A DNA stretch of 37,693 nucleotides from a virus (IMGVR_UViG_3300030450_002819:1-37693), one strand, 5' to 3'; shown: positions 12,619-19,867, numbered from the stretch's first letter. Notes: a model not told the origin generated them from the sequence alone. Program-made: numbers and translations.

Positions 12619-13347
12619 TTAAGTAGATGCTAACTCATGCAGTCTCTGGTTCTCTCGCTCTAAGGGTGAAATGTCAATCATGTTTTCAGGATCATTCGCT
12701 ATATAACTTAAGCCTGTATAACAGGGACATTCCCCTTTCGCAAGTTCTAGACAAGATAATGCCTCTTCTTTTGTAAGTTCATGAGCACCTCTAAGAATGT
12801 CTTTGCAAACAGTTTGGTAGTCTTTGTTTTTTGGAAAGCCTTTGGTTTTTGCTAATGCTTTCCATGTGTCTTTAGGTGAAAGCATAAGGTCATGGCCTAT
12901 AGCGTTAAAAGTAGTCTCAAGTAATCGGCCATATTTCAAGCAAAATTCATCTGTAAGTTCTTCCTGCTCTTTTGAATATTCTTTAGGAAGGGGAATAAGA
13001 CCTGTGAAAAGACGGAAGAAGTCAGACCCATCAAAGGGTCTCCCGTCATCGTGACAAAAAGGAATACTATCTTTTAGTTTGTCTAATAAAATTCTGTCCT
13101 GAATTTTTTTGAATTTTTTCTCTGCAATTATTTTATTGAAGACACCTAAGGCAATAAAAAAATTAGGTTTTGGGTCAAGCTTTCCGTTTATTGCTGTGCT
13201 GATTTGAGAAGCCCACGGACCTCCTGGTAGGCCAAGGCTTTTTGCTACTTTTTCAGTGATACTTTGGGGCCATTCATTTTTATGGCACCACCTAGAAATG
13301 CCTTTTCCAAAATTAATTCTCTCTGTTGGGAATGTGTGCTTAGTAGA
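12619..13347 (-). CDS. Putative phage transcription regulator (repressor-like)
   Basis: 242 aa from ATG 13347 (MSTKHTFPTERINFGKGISR); a TTG at 13395 is also in frame. Residues 20-60 (WPQSITEKVAKSLGLPGGPW...SQISTAINGKLDPKP) look like a helix-turn-helix in which VAKSLGLPGGPWASQIS would be the recognition region, and this WCHxNxWPQ...LDPKP pattern reminds me of regulators in picocyanobacterial phage/prophage regions. The end (PLERENQRLHEL) may be a short coiled coil. It lies alone behind its own TATACT-type promoter, between ERF and RusA. Lysogeny repressor is a plausible but unproven role. Confidence 0.55.
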   Translation of the reverse strand, partial: STKHTFPTERINFGKGISRWCHKNEWPQSITEKVAKSLGLPGGPWASQISTAINGKLDPKPNFFIALGVFNKIIAEKKFKKIQDRILLDKLKDSIPFCHDDGRPFDGSDFFRLFTGLIPLPKEYSKEQEELTDEFCLKYGRLLETTFNAIGHDLMLSPKDTWKALAKTKGFPKNKDYQTVCKDILRGAHELTKEEALSCLELAKGECPCYTGLSYIANDPENMIDISPLERENQRLHELAST

Positions 13348-13397
13348 CATGGGTTGGATTCTTATAATGGATTTAGCCTCTTGTACCTTTTGCAAAC

Positions 13398-13405
13398 AGT
13401 ATACT
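13398..13405 (-). promoter_or_regulatory. TATACT -10 element ahead of the regulator-like gene
   Basis: AGTATACT is fully palindromic, giving a -10 on either strand. On the minus strand it would start transcription near 13391, about 44 nt before ATG 13347. No good -35 is present at 16-18 bp, so it may need an activator or be an operator. Confidence 0.45.
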
Positions 13406-13458
13406 CTTAATACATAAACTGGCTATAGTGCAACCACGAATAACCCCCGTTTTGTTAG

Positions 13459-13908
13459 TTAAAGATATTTCTCTTCAGAAACAGTAATAATTGAACCTGG
13501 CCTTTCTCCTGCAGAGCAGTAACGTTTTTCATTTAGATTTTTTACTACAAGAGAGTCATCTTTCATTACTGTGCCGCCTGTGCTCTCTGACAAAGCATCA
13601 TAGGTCGAGCGTTCAAGTTTTTCCAAGTCGCCTTTGTTTTTTGCGGTCACATAATAGGGTGCATTCTTTTTTAATATGTTTGCATTCTTGCCAGTTCCAT
13701 AATGCTTTTTTGGCCTAGGAAACAGGAATATAATCTGAACTTTCAAAGGTCCATCTAATGGTTCCCCTTGGTAATCCCTAAGAGCTGCTTCTTTCACGGC
13801 TTCTCTCCAGGGCATTACCCTTTGAGATGCTTCTACAAAATAACCGTTACCAAAACTTTTCTTGCTTCCTTGAGGGGCTGGTATTCCATAAGCTCTAATC
13901 TTGATCAT
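13459..13908 (-). CDS. rusA: RusA-family Holliday junction resolvase
   Basis: 149 aa. Matches RusA along its length: GIPAPQGSKK near the N-terminus, WREAVKEAA, DGPLKVQIIFLFPRPKKHY, then KGDLEKLERSTYDALSE and VMKDDSLVV followed by K-x-Y. The acidic residues of DLEKL and KDD correspond to the metal-binding Asp residues of RusA (usually DxDKL...DD). RusA cuts four-way junctions produced during phage recombination and replication, before packaging. Overlaps the end of the preceding gene by 4 nt (ATGA). Confidence 0.9.
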   Translation of the reverse strand: MIKIRAYGIPAPQGSKKSFGNGYFVEASQRVMPWREAVKEAALRDYQGEPLDGPLKVQIIFLFPRPKKHYGTGKNANILKKNAPYYVTAKNKGDLEKLERSTYDALSESTGGTVMKDDSLVVKNLNEKRYCSAGERPGSIITVSEEKYL

Positions 13909-14108
13909 GGAATATCAAAAAATCCATCGGGCAATTTATTTATATCTCTGTCTAATTTCTCTAAAAAGCGTATCAACTTTTCATGTACTTCTGAACTTGT
14001 CATAGCGTCAGAATTCTTTGATTTATATAGAGCCCAAAGCAAGTAACAAATCTCAAAATTTTCAAACCTGACTAAAGCACTTTTTCTTTCTATGTATTTG
14101 AGCCTCAT
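13905..14108 (-). CDS. Hypothetical protein, 67 aa
   Basis: Basic N-terminus (MRLKYIERKSALVRFENFEI), then a helical region with TSSEVHEKLIRFLEKL. No motif recognised. ATGA overlaps at both ends place it firmly in the early operon between the 131-aa protein and RusA. Confidence 0.6.
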   Translation of the reverse strand: MRLKYIERKSALVRFENFEICYLLWALYKSKNSDAMTSSEVHEKLIRFLEKLDRDINKLPDGFFDIP

Positions 14109-14500
14109 TCCTCAGCCTCAGCAATTATCCATTTGATAATTTCTTTCTCTGTTGCTAGACCTGATTTTTGTTCTTCAATTTGAGCTGCTTTTATTTTGGG
14201 CGAATAAGTCCATCCTATTGAAACTCTTTTTGTAATTAATACATCACCACATTGGAAACGGTTGTCTTCTCCATCTTCAAATTCTTCAAGGCCTGTTTCT
14301 TCATAAATAGTCTTGAGCTTAATCAATAGCTCTTTTTCAATCCTGGTAAATTCCTTTCTTTTGTTCTTAATTTCTAGAAGCTCTTTGGCTAGATCTTCAA
14401 CATTTATCTTCCTTGGTGGCTGAGTCCAAGGACCAAGATTTTTTGAGGTGGTTGAATCTCCATTCTTTTGCTCGTTCGATGTCTTTGTCTGTTGGTTCAT
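14105..14500 (-). CDS. Hypothetical protein with coiled coil, 131 aa
   Basis: Polar N-terminus (MNQQTKTSNEQKNGDSTTSK), a heptad helix at about 35-70 (LAKELLEIKNKRKEFTRIEK), and a beta-rich C-terminal part (FQCGDVLITKRVSIGWTYSP). The helix-then-beta layout resembles small phage proteins next to recombination nucleases, but I do not recognise a family. Its first 104 nt overlap the preceding gene in another frame, so the true start may be later. Confidence 0.55.
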   Translation of the reverse strand: MNQQTKTSNEQKNGDSTTSKNLGPWTQPPRKINVEDLAKELLEIKNKRKEFTRIEKELLIKLKTIYEETGLEEFEDGEDNRFQCGDVLITKRVSIGWTYSPKIKAAQIEEQKSGLATEKEIIKWIIAEAEE

Positions 14501-14576
14501 TGTCAGGAATAAAATCGGGGCAGGTTTCGTTTGGGTATACAGCTTTGGTTCTATTAATCAGGAACCCATAAGGCAT
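14397..14576 (-). CDS. Hypothetical protein, about 59 aa
   Basis: From ATG 14576 (MPYGFLINRTKAVYPNETCP); the frame is open to 14684 but that part lies over the preceding gene. Acidic middle (DNEPTDKDIERAKEW). Reading frame and composition look protein-like, though it overlaps both neighbours, by about 23 and 104 nt. Moderate support only. Confidence 0.4.
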   Translation of the reverse strand: MPYGFLINRTKAVYPNETCPDFIPDNEPTDKDIERAKEWRFNHLKKSWSLDSATKEDKC

Positions 14577-14781
14577 TTCTTCTATTGAATTTGGTTTCGT
14601 GATTGTCACTTGGAAATCCAAAATGTCCGGCCTCTGTTTCAAGAGGTATATGAGGAGGCGGGTTATTGACGAGAGATTCTGCATAAGTAAAAAAAGCTAT
14701 GGCTGGTATGTAAGCAAGAAGCCAGATAAGGATGTTTAGAGGTGGCCTTATTCTGTTCGCCTTAAGTAGGGGTAATCTCAT
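14554..14781 (-). CDS. Small membrane protein, 75 aa
   Basis: Starts with ATGA overlap at the stop of the exonuclease gene. A basic N-terminus is followed by one hydrophobic segment at about 15-38 (LNILIWLLAYIPAIAFFTYA) and a polar C-terminus. An AGGGGTAAT copy (14768-14776) falls in its first codons. A membrane protein in a recombination operon is unexpected; superinfection exclusion is conceivable but nothing in the sequence shows it. Confidence 0.55.
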   Translation of the reverse strand: MRLPLLKANRIRPPLNILIWLLAYIPAIAFFTYAESLVNNPPPHIPLETEAGHFGFPSDNHETKFNRRNALWVPD

Positions 14782-15500
14782 GAGTTAAGATTTTTCTCCA
14801 ATTGAAATTTTTGCCATGCATCAGACCATGCATCAGAACATTTAAGAACACCTTGATTAGGCCCAAGTTTTGTTTCTCCAGGGCGACACCAAAGGGTTCT
14901 TATTTGATCTGGCAAAATCCCACAGTTCTTTTTTAAGAGGTGCATGTAGCCTCCTAATTGAGCATCAGTTGAATATGGTCTTGAGTCTTTGCGGCGTTGA
15001 GTTTTTAAGTCAAATAAAACAAGCTTGCCTTTCCAATAACCAAGAGCATCCAAAGATCCACCAAGTGAAATTTCAGGATCTGCAAGTCTATATTCTGTGG
15101 CTATCGGTTGAAACTCTTTTACGAATTTATGTTCAAGTAGTGGCTTAACCCATTCAGAGAACTCAGGCCAATATCTGATTTCTTGACCTGTTAAATATTG
15201 TTCAAGGGCTAAGTGAATTTCTGGCCCTCTAAATCCCCACTCATCTTTAGTTGATTCAATGCTGTCTTTTGTTGCCTGGTCTTTTGTTGCCCATAAAGTA
15301 GAAGTCACAGTATTCTCCATGACCTTTCCAGAAGGCTCATGAATATAACGGTGTTCTTCTTCGTTAAAAGAAATTGGTTGTGCTTTTAATTTCTTAAGTG
15401 GGCAGACTTCTGACTCTTCCCATGTATTACCTGCAGCAATAGAAGGTTTTTCAGTGGCAGCTGTTAGCGCGTAAGTTTTTTCTGGTTGAGGGTGTTTCAT
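14778..15500 (-). CDS. PD-(D/E)XK exonuclease (recombination)
   Basis: 240 aa. The RecB/Cas4-like nuclease core is visible: H96 with E100, E136 (ATEYRLADPE), D151 (GGSLDALGYWKGKLVLFDLK) and the D164-x-K166 pair, then Q181 in AQLGGYMHLL. Such enzymes resect DNA ends to ssDNA for an annealing protein; the ERF gene at 11.8-12.5 kb is the natural partner, with the SSB-like and RusA genes between and beside them. The predicted transcription start coincides with the ATG, so the mRNA may be leaderless. Confidence 0.85.
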   Translation of the reverse strand: MKHPQPEKTYALTAATEKPSIAAGNTWEESEVCPLKKLKAQPISFNEEEHRYIHEPSGKVMENTVTSTLWATKDQATKDSIESTKDEWGFRGPEIHLALEQYLTGQEIRYWPEFSEWVKPLLEHKFVKEFQPIATEYRLADPEISLGGSLDALGYWKGKLVLFDLKTQRRKDSRPYSTDAQLGGYMHLLKKNCGILPDQIRTLWCRPGETKLGPNQGVLKCSDAWSDAWQKFQLEKNLNS

Positions 15501-15506
15501 AGTTAC

Positions 15507-15534
15507 AGTATACCGTTCCTTAGGGGTAATTCAA
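15507..15534 (-). promoter_or_regulatory. Promoter for exonuclease operon; predicted leaderless mRNA
   Basis: Minus strand -35 TTGAAT (15529-15534), 16-nt spacer, -10 TATACT (15507-15512). The expected +1 is base 15500, the A of the ATG. The spacer is filled by the perfect GTTCCTTAGGGGTAAT box (15515-15530, plus strand). Confidence 0.75.
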
Positions 15535-15893
15535 GCGGCCAAATCTTTGGGACTTGGCGAGGCTTCAACCTTCTCCAAAACCTGCCCAGAGATTGCAAGC
15601 CATTCTTGCCTGTTTGCCTCAATCCATTCTCTACATAAGTTTCTAAATGGTGGCGCCAATGGATAGCTAATGGTTGGCTTTGGGAAAGTGTCATAGCTTT
15701 CTCCTGCTTCATTGAAAGAAGGAACCTTCTGATGTGGGTTTGTGTAATCACAAGGAAGCATTGATTTCACTCTTGATTTTTCTGTTTCTAAATACCCTTT
15801 TGATGGAGTATCAAAATCCTCAACGGTAGCTTTTCCATCAGCAACTAATTTGGCCAAAGTTTTTCCAACTCCTGAGCTAATTAGTTTTTCCAT
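15531..15893 (-). CDS. Hypothetical protein, 120 aa
   Basis: Begins MEKLISSGVGKTLAKLVADG; a helical N-terminus, a Pro-rich middle (PHQKVPSFNEAGESYDTFPK) and a helical segment (RNLCREWIEANRQEWLAISG). Not recognised. Overlaps the preceding gene by 17 nt. Another frame across 15503-15751 is open but has no start signal and looks like a shadow. Confidence 0.6.
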   Translation of the reverse strand: MEKLISSGVGKTLAKLVADGKATVEDFDTPSKGYLETEKSRVKSMLPCDYTNPHQKVPSFNEAGESYDTFPKPTISYPLAPPFRNLCREWIEANRQEWLAISGQVLEKVEASPSPKDLAA

Positions 15894-16242
15894 TTTTCTC
15901 CTCTAATTCTTTTACTCTTTTTGTTAGGGCCTTAAGTTTGTCAATTAGCTTGTCACTAATAATTTCGCTGTAATAAGTTTCTTTGCTGTGCTCCTTTTTT
16001 AATTCAATTACGATTGCTTTAGTTATCAGTTGATTCGCAACCATATTCCCAAGAACTGCATACATTTCATGAGCCTTGATGCCTTTCCTGTTATTTAGAG
16101 CGTTGTTGAACTTGTCGAATGTGTGATTAGACCGCTCATGTATTACTTGAAGCAAGTCGTCCAAGCTACTGTCCTTAAGAAGTTCAGCCCATCTTGTCTC
16201 CAATAGACCATGTTGAAGATCTCCAAAATCAATCTGTTCCAT
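15877..16242 (-). CDS. Hypothetical helical protein, 121 aa
   Basis: Acidic N-terminus (MEQIDFGDLQHGLLETRWAE), helical throughout, ending in a Lys/Glu coiled coil (KLKALTKRVKELEEKNGK). Its ATG overlaps the stop of the 135-aa gene (TAATG). In this operon position it may be a replication or loader accessory factor, but there is no motif to show it. Confidence 0.6.
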   Translation of the reverse strand: MEQIDFGDLQHGLLETRWAELLKDSSLDDLLQVIHERSNHTFDKFNNALNNRKGIKAHEMYAVLGNMVANQLITKAIVIELKKEHSKETYYSEIISDKLIDKLKALTKRVKELEEKNGKTN

Positions 16243-16649
16243 TAGACCGCGCCCAACTTTGCAAGGACACCTTTGCCTGCTAGTGCAGGTTCTTTCTTTT
16301 GGTCATTGCCTGCTAAGTATGGGCTGATTGGTTGAGGGTTAAATCTATGACCATTAGCCATCCGTTCACTTAGATCATCCTTTAAGCCCCAGGTGTAATT
16401 CGGCATCCCATTCTCATTCCTGAATAGGTATCTAAGCATTGCTATGTGCACAGCTAAGTCTTTCGATGGCTTTGGGTCTAGAAGGTATTGGTTGGCTGCG
16501 TAGGCCCACATCTCGTCCGTTACAGAGCTGATAATGATCGGGTCTAGCATTAACCACAATGTGGCCAAGTCATTTTCATCAAGAGTCTTTCCATAAGGAG
16601 AAATCTTGTAAGTAGTTTTTAAAACTTGTGTGAATACTTTTGCTTTCAT
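16242..16649 (-). CDS. Hypothetical protein, 135 aa (possible replication accessory)
   Basis: Helical N-terminal two thirds with the pattern LATLWLMLDPIIISSVTDEM and LLDPKPSKDLAVHIAMLRYL, then a Pro/Asn-rich end. It starts 2 nt after the DNA-binding protein gene. The pairing of a DNA-binding protein with a small helical protein is common for phage replication initiator/loader modules; that reading is inference only. Confidence 0.55.
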   Translation of the reverse strand: MKAKVFTQVLKTTYKISPYGKTLDENDLATLWLMLDPIIISSVTDEMWAYAANQYLLDPKPSKDLAVHIAMLRYLFRNENGMPNYTWGLKDDLSERMANGHRFNPQPISPYLAGNDQKKEPALAGKGVLAKLGAV

Positions 16650-16651
16650 AA

Positions 16652-17167
16652 TTAAAAAAGTTTTTTTGCTTGGTCCATAGCGTCGAAATCCAACCCATTA
16701 GTTGGCTTCCTTTTATGGCCAAAATGAATACAGTTATCAAGCATTATTGATTTCCATTTATTGGCTATAGCTCTTTCTAGTTGATCAATTAAAACACCCT
16801 CACCAAATTCTGTTTGAATACCACCAAGACCTTTAGAACCAACTAATAAAGCCCAAGCTCTTTTACTTTTAGACCCTGCCTTAACACCCCAATATTCATG
16901 AATCAAGTCTTTGTAGTCTTCTAATGGTTGAGGTAAATCAAATGGTTGTTGTTTATTTGGTTGTTCTTTTCTCTTGGTCGTCTCTTTACTTGGTTTCTTA
17001 TTCTCCTTGGTATTCATAGTGGCATACCCGTCAAGTGCGTTCAAAAGGACATCATTTACGAATGACTCCTTGTTATGGTGTGACGGTAGACGAGCATTGA
17101 GTTTTTCCTCTGTTTCGGTGCTTAGCCGTGGTCTATATTTTCTTCTTCGTGTACCTATTGGGTCCAT
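16652..17167 (-). CDS. Putative DNA-binding replication or regulatory protein, 171 aa
   Basis: Basic N-terminus (MDPIGTRRRKYRPRLSTETE) followed by a ribbon-helix-helix-like segment (KLNARLPSHHNKESFVNDVL). A Lys/Pro/Gln-rich linker (52-75) joins a C-terminal helical domain containing LIHEYWGVKAGSKSKRAWAL and LIDQLERAIANKWKSIML. The LI-x-x-YW-x-x-K-x-GSKS-x-x-AW pattern is one I associate with cyanophage proteins near replication genes. First minus-strand gene of this operon, with repeated AGGCACC motifs upstream. Confidence 0.6.
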   Translation of the reverse strand: MDPIGTRRRKYRPRLSTETEEKLNARLPSHHNKESFVNDVLLNALDGYATMNTKENKKPSKETTKRKEQPNKQQPFDLPQPLEDYKDLIHEYWGVKAGSKSKRAWALLVGSKGLGGIQTEFGEGVLIDQLERAIANKWKSIMLDNCIHFGHKRKPTNGLDFDAMDQAKKLF

Positions 17168-17171
17168 GTGT

Positions 17172-17236
17172 GGTGCCTGATTGGTGCCTATTGTGTCCCC
17201 ATTATGCCCCAGGAATGTCCCAGGCGCATTACCCCT
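17172..17236. promoter_or_regulatory. Divergent control region with repeats
   Basis: Direct repeats GGTGCCT (17172-17178 and 17183-17189, 11 bp apart) and CCCAGG (17208-17213 and 17219-17224, again 11 bp apart), then ATTACCCCT (17228-17236, the AGGGGTAAT box on the minus strand). One turn of DNA between copies suits operator half-sites. The region lies between the minus-strand replication operon and the plus-strand 56-aa gene. Confidence 0.5.
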
Positions 17237-17245
17237 CCCGAATGA

Positions 17246-17274
17246 ATATTGATTATTCTTAATACTGTTATACT
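17246..17274 (+). promoter_or_regulatory. Promoter for the 56-aa gene
   Basis: TATACT (17269-17274) on the plus strand; ATATTG lies 17 bp upstream (17246-17251) and a better-looking TTGATT 14 bp upstream. Expected start near 17281, with AAGGAG and ATG following. Confidence 0.55.
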
Positions 17275-17298
17275 TAAATCATCAAAGAAGGAGCCAAC

Positions 17299-17469
17299 AT
17301 GGTGCCCTCCACCGAGCGCTTAAAAAGGCAACTTATTTATTCTGGGGCTGACCCTTTTCAAATTGCTGCAGAAGCCATTGAAAGAGGTGACAGATTATTA
17401 GCTTATATTCAAAGAATTGAATCTGATCTTGTAGATACTTCTCTTCCTATGAATTCAAAATTTTTCTAA
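17299..17469 (+). CDS. Small protein, 56 aa, divergent from the early operon
   Basis: Starts MVPSTERLKRQLIYSGADPF behind a perfect AAGGAG at 5-nt spacing and a TATACT promoter, so expression looks deliberate. Helical (QIAAEAIERGDRLLAYIQRI), no known motif. It converges on the 76-aa gene, overlapping its end by 23 nt. A lone divergently transcribed gene at the head of an early operon, next to operator-like repeats, fits a Cro-like or other small regulator, although no helix-turn-helix is clear. Confidence 0.65.
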   Translation: MVPSTERLKRQLIYSGADPFQIAAEAIERGDRLLAYIQRIESDLVDTSLPMNSKFF

Positions 17470-17677
17470 TTATCGTTACCTTTGCATTTGTATGAGAGCA
17501 TTTTGCAATCTTTGCTAATTCCCTTTTGCTTTTCTTTTTATAGATCTCCCATAGCTGTTCATCATCACATTCCTTCTTCTCTGGTGATCTATAAACAAAG
17601 CCCCACCCCATAGCATCAAGAAACTTTTTAAAATATTTCTTTAGCCGACTTTGCCTTCTGAATCTTATCTTCTTCAT
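17447..17677 (-). CDS. Small basic helix-turn-helix-like protein, 76 aa
   Basis: Very basic N-terminus (MKKIRFRRQSRLKKYFKKFL) and a C-terminal segment KSKRELAKIAKCSHTNAKVT, which reads as a helix-turn-helix (ELAKIAKCSHTNAKVTI). Likely nucleic-acid binding. ATGA overlap with the gene before it. No family assigned. Confidence 0.55.
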   Translation of the reverse strand: MKKIRFRRQSRLKKYFKKFLDAMGWGFVYRSPEKKECDDEQLWEIYKKKSKRELAKIAKCSHTNAKVTIIRKILNS

Positions 17678-17868
17678 TTCTTTCCTTTCTCCTTTCTGCT
17701 TTCTTCTATTACTTTTTCTTTGAGATGACGCTCCTTTAATTCAAGACTGTCTTTCAACATCCATAGCTCATTACTATTACATCTCTCTAATCTTGGCACC
17801 CATGTTTCTCTGAACCATTCAAGGAAATCTGTGATCCGGTCATATTCTTCCTCGGTCATTTCATCCAT
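17674..17868 (-). CDS. Hypothetical charged protein, 64 aa
   Basis: Acidic N-terminus (MDEMTEEEYDRITDFLEWFR), basic coiled-coil C-terminus (LKERHLKEKVIEESRKEKGK). Overlaps both neighbours by 4-8 nt. Function unknown; shape suggests protein-protein interaction. Confidence 0.55.
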   Translation of the reverse strand: MDEMTEEEYDRITDFLEWFRETWVPRLERCNSNELWMLKDSLELKERHLKEKVIEESRKEKGKK

Positions 17869-18070
17869 TTTCTGAAACCGTTATTTGTGTTTCTATTGTG
17901 TATTCTCCCTTCTGGTATTCCTTGCCATCGCAGCCGTCCCTATAGCAGCAAAGATTAGCCCAGCTTAAGCAATGTATGCGTCTTGAATGACCCTTAGGAC
18001 ACTTAATTATTGCGCCTTGACTTCTTAGTCTTGAACCTTTTTCTATGGGAACAAATAACTGTGCTGTCAT
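17861..18070 (-). CDS. Small Cys-rich (zinc ribbon-like) protein, 69 aa
   Basis: Contains CPKGH, then IHCLSWANLCCYRDGC: five Cys plus His residues spaced like a zinc ribbon. ATG 18070 has AGGAAAG upstream and a promoter at 18095-18120, making it the first gene of a three-gene unit (18070-17447). Small zinc-ribbon proteins often bind nucleic acid or RNA polymerase; that role here is inference. Confidence 0.6.
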   Translation of the reverse strand: MTAQLFVPIEKGSRLRSQGAIIKCPKGHSRRIHCLSWANLCCYRDGCDGKEYQKGEYTIETQITVSENG

Positions 18071-18094
18071 TTATTGGGCTTTCCTATTGCGCTA

Positions 18095-18120
18095 AGTATA
18101 TCGATCCTTAGGCAGAATGC
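18095..18120 (-). promoter_or_regulatory. Promoter with CCTAAGG box, minus strand
   Basis: -10 TATACT (18095-18100) preceded by CCTAAGGATCGA; the same layout as the 15.5-kb promoter (CCTAAGGAACGG then TATACT). No recognisable -35. Predicted start near 18088, 18 nt before ATG 18070. The box also lies about 55 bp upstream of the terminase start and may serve both directions. Confidence 0.6.
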
Positions 18121-18161
18121 TATTTTCTTTAGTAACCTAATTTCATCGATTATTGTTCAAC

Positions 18162-18500
18162 GTGCCAAAGAACGGCAAAAAATGGAAGAAAGGTACGAAG
18201 CATGAAGTGACTTCTAGAATCACAGAAGTTTATGGATTGTTGGCCTCTGGTTCATCTAGGCAAGATATAGTTCTTTACTGTGCGGAGAATTTTGATATTT
18301 CTGATAGACAAGTTGATAATTATATTAGTAGAGCTAGAAAGCAAATTGAAAAAGATTGTGAATTGTCTAGGCCTGCTTTCTTAGCTGAATGCATGGCAAG
18401 ACTTAGAACATATGAAAAGGCTGCTATGAAACGAGGTCATATTCAAGTAGCTGTTAATTCTGTACGCCTTCAAGCTGAGCTTATTGGTCTAGCCTCATGA
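18162..18500 (+). CDS. terS: Terminase small subunit
   Basis: 112 aa from GTG 18162; a TTG at 18153 is also possible. The N-terminal part has a DNA-binding helix-turn-helix (GSSRQDIVLYCAENFDISDR then QVDNYISRARKQI), and the C-terminal helices fit TerS oligomerisation. TerS recognises the packaging site and regulates the large subunit. The gene overlaps terL by ATGA, the normal TerS-TerL coupling. Family-level match is by pattern and position. Confidence 0.8.
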   Translation: MPKNGKKWKKGTKHEVTSRITEVYGLLASGSSRQDIVLYCAENFDISDRQVDNYISRARKQIEKDCELSRPAFLAECMARLRTYEKAAMKRGHIQVAVNSVRLQAELIGLAS

Positions 18501-19822
18501 GCCTGATCTTAGATGCTTGCCCTGGTGGTTTGCTCTTGGAACCTCTTGAACCTGCTATTTCAAAATTTGATTTCATAGGTCTTTCAGAGAAATTACATGG
18601 TCAATTAACTGAGCCGCAAAGGTTGGTTTATAACGCTGATGTCAGATTCATTTACTTATGTTCAGGAAGAAGATTTGGAAAGACATATCTAGCCATAACG
18701 CGCTTAATAAATTGGGCAATTGAAAAGCCTGGTGGTTTGTTTTATTACGTGACTGCTACCTATCGGATGGCCAAGCAAATTGCATGGATTCAACTAAAAG
18801 AAATGGTGCCAATGGAGATCTTTGCATCAAAAAACGAGAGTGATTTATCTGTGACTTTGACCAATGGATCAACCATATCTTTGAAAGGAGCAGAAGACCC
18901 AGACAAGCTAAGGGGTGTTTCTTTGAGTGCTTGTGTAATAGATGAAGCGGCGTATGTAAAAGAAGAAGCTTGGTCTATGGTTTTGCGTCCTGCTTTATCA
19001 GATCAGCAAGGCCCTGCTTGGTTCATTACTACACCGGCGGGTTTGAATTGGTTTGCTGAGTCATGGGATGAAGCAGAAGAAGATCCAGATTGTGCAACAT
19101 TTTCTTTCACTACTATCGAAGGTGGCCAGGTCTCAAAAGAAGAAGTTGAAGCAGCAAAAAGGACTTTAGATTCCAGAACTTATAGCCAGGAATATGAGGC
19201 AAGTTTCGTTAATTTGGTTGGGCGCGTTGTACCTGACTTTGATGAAAATAATATCCGCGAGGATGTAAAAGATCTAGGAGGTGAATTGCTTATAGCAGCT
19301 GACTTTAACGTTAGCCCCATGCACTGGGTTGTTTGCCAAAGAGTTGGAGGTGATCAACTTCATGCTATTGATGAGCTTCATATCAAGGAGACTCATACAG
19401 ATGAAGCTTGTTCAGAGTTGCTCAGGCGTTATCCAAATAGAGAAATAAAGGTGTATCCAGATCCAACAGGGAACGCAAGAAAGACGTCAGCTGGTGGAAT
19501 TACTGACCACGGAATTTTAAGGAACAGAGGATTATGGGTAAGCCCAAATAGGAAACCTTATGGCCAGAGTGATAAAAGGAATGCTGTTAATGCCATGATT
19601 CTGGATGCTGAAGGGACAAGGAGATTCTTTATAAGTCCCAAGTGCAAACAGACAATCAAATCACTTAGGAACTTGACCTTTAAGGAAGGAACCAATATGC
19701 CTGATAAAGGAGAATGGGATCATGGATGGGACGCCTTGAGTTATTTAGTTCTTGGTGCTTTCGATAGGGTTAAGCCCTGGAAGTCTGGGAAGGCAAAGGC
19801 AAAGATTGCACAGCTTTGGTAA
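18497..19822 (+). CDS. terL: Terminase large subunit (ATPase and nuclease)
   Basis: 441 aa, usual length. Walker A GRRFGKT at 57-63, Walker B CVIDEAAY at 146-153 with the catalytic Glu, and coupling motif TTPAG at 178-182. The RNase H-like nuclease domain has its acidic residues at D269 (LLIAADFNVSP), E293 (AIDELHI), D322 (YPDPTGN) and D408/D412 (EWDHGWDALSY). TerL pumps DNA into the procapsid through the portal and cuts the concatemer. Unusually, it is about 10 kb from the portal and on the opposite strand. Confidence 0.95.
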   Translation: MSLILDACPGGLLLEPLEPAISKFDFIGLSEKLHGQLTEPQRLVYNADVRFIYLCSGRRFGKTYLAITRLINWAIEKPGGLFYYVTATYRMAKQIAWIQLKEMVPMEIFASKNESDLSVTLTNGSTISLKGAEDPDKLRGVSLSACVIDEAAYVKEEAWSMVLRPALSDQQGPAWFITTPAGLNWFAESWDEAEEDPDCATFSFTTIEGGQVSKEEVEAAKRTLDSRTYSQEYEASFVNLVGRVVPDFDENNIREDVKDLGGELLIAADFNVSPMHWVVCQRVGGDQLHAIDELHIKETHTDEACSELLRRYPNREIKVYPDPTGNARKTSAGGITDHGILRNRGLWVSPNRKPYGQSDKRNAVNAMILDAEGTRRFFISPKCKQTIKSLRNLTFKEGTNMPDKGEWDHGWDALSYLVLGAFDRVKPWKSGKAKAKIAQLW

Positions 19823-19838
19823 TGTACGGTCCTTCCCA

Positions 19839-19867
19839 TTGTGGTTCCTTAGGGTTGGCAGTATACT
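19839..19867 (+). promoter_or_regulatory. Promoter of the 19.9-20.1 kb ncRNA
   Basis: -35 TTGTGG (19839-19844), 17-nt spacer, -10 TATACT (19862-19867), start near 19874. The spacer begins TTCCTTAGGG, part of the recurring box. It lies 16 nt after the terL stop and faces away from it. Confidence 0.7.

Noticed and set aside
15503-15751. Second minus-strand frame over 15531-15893
   Set aside because: No start signal and basic low-quality composition; the 120-aa frame joins its neighbours by overlap.
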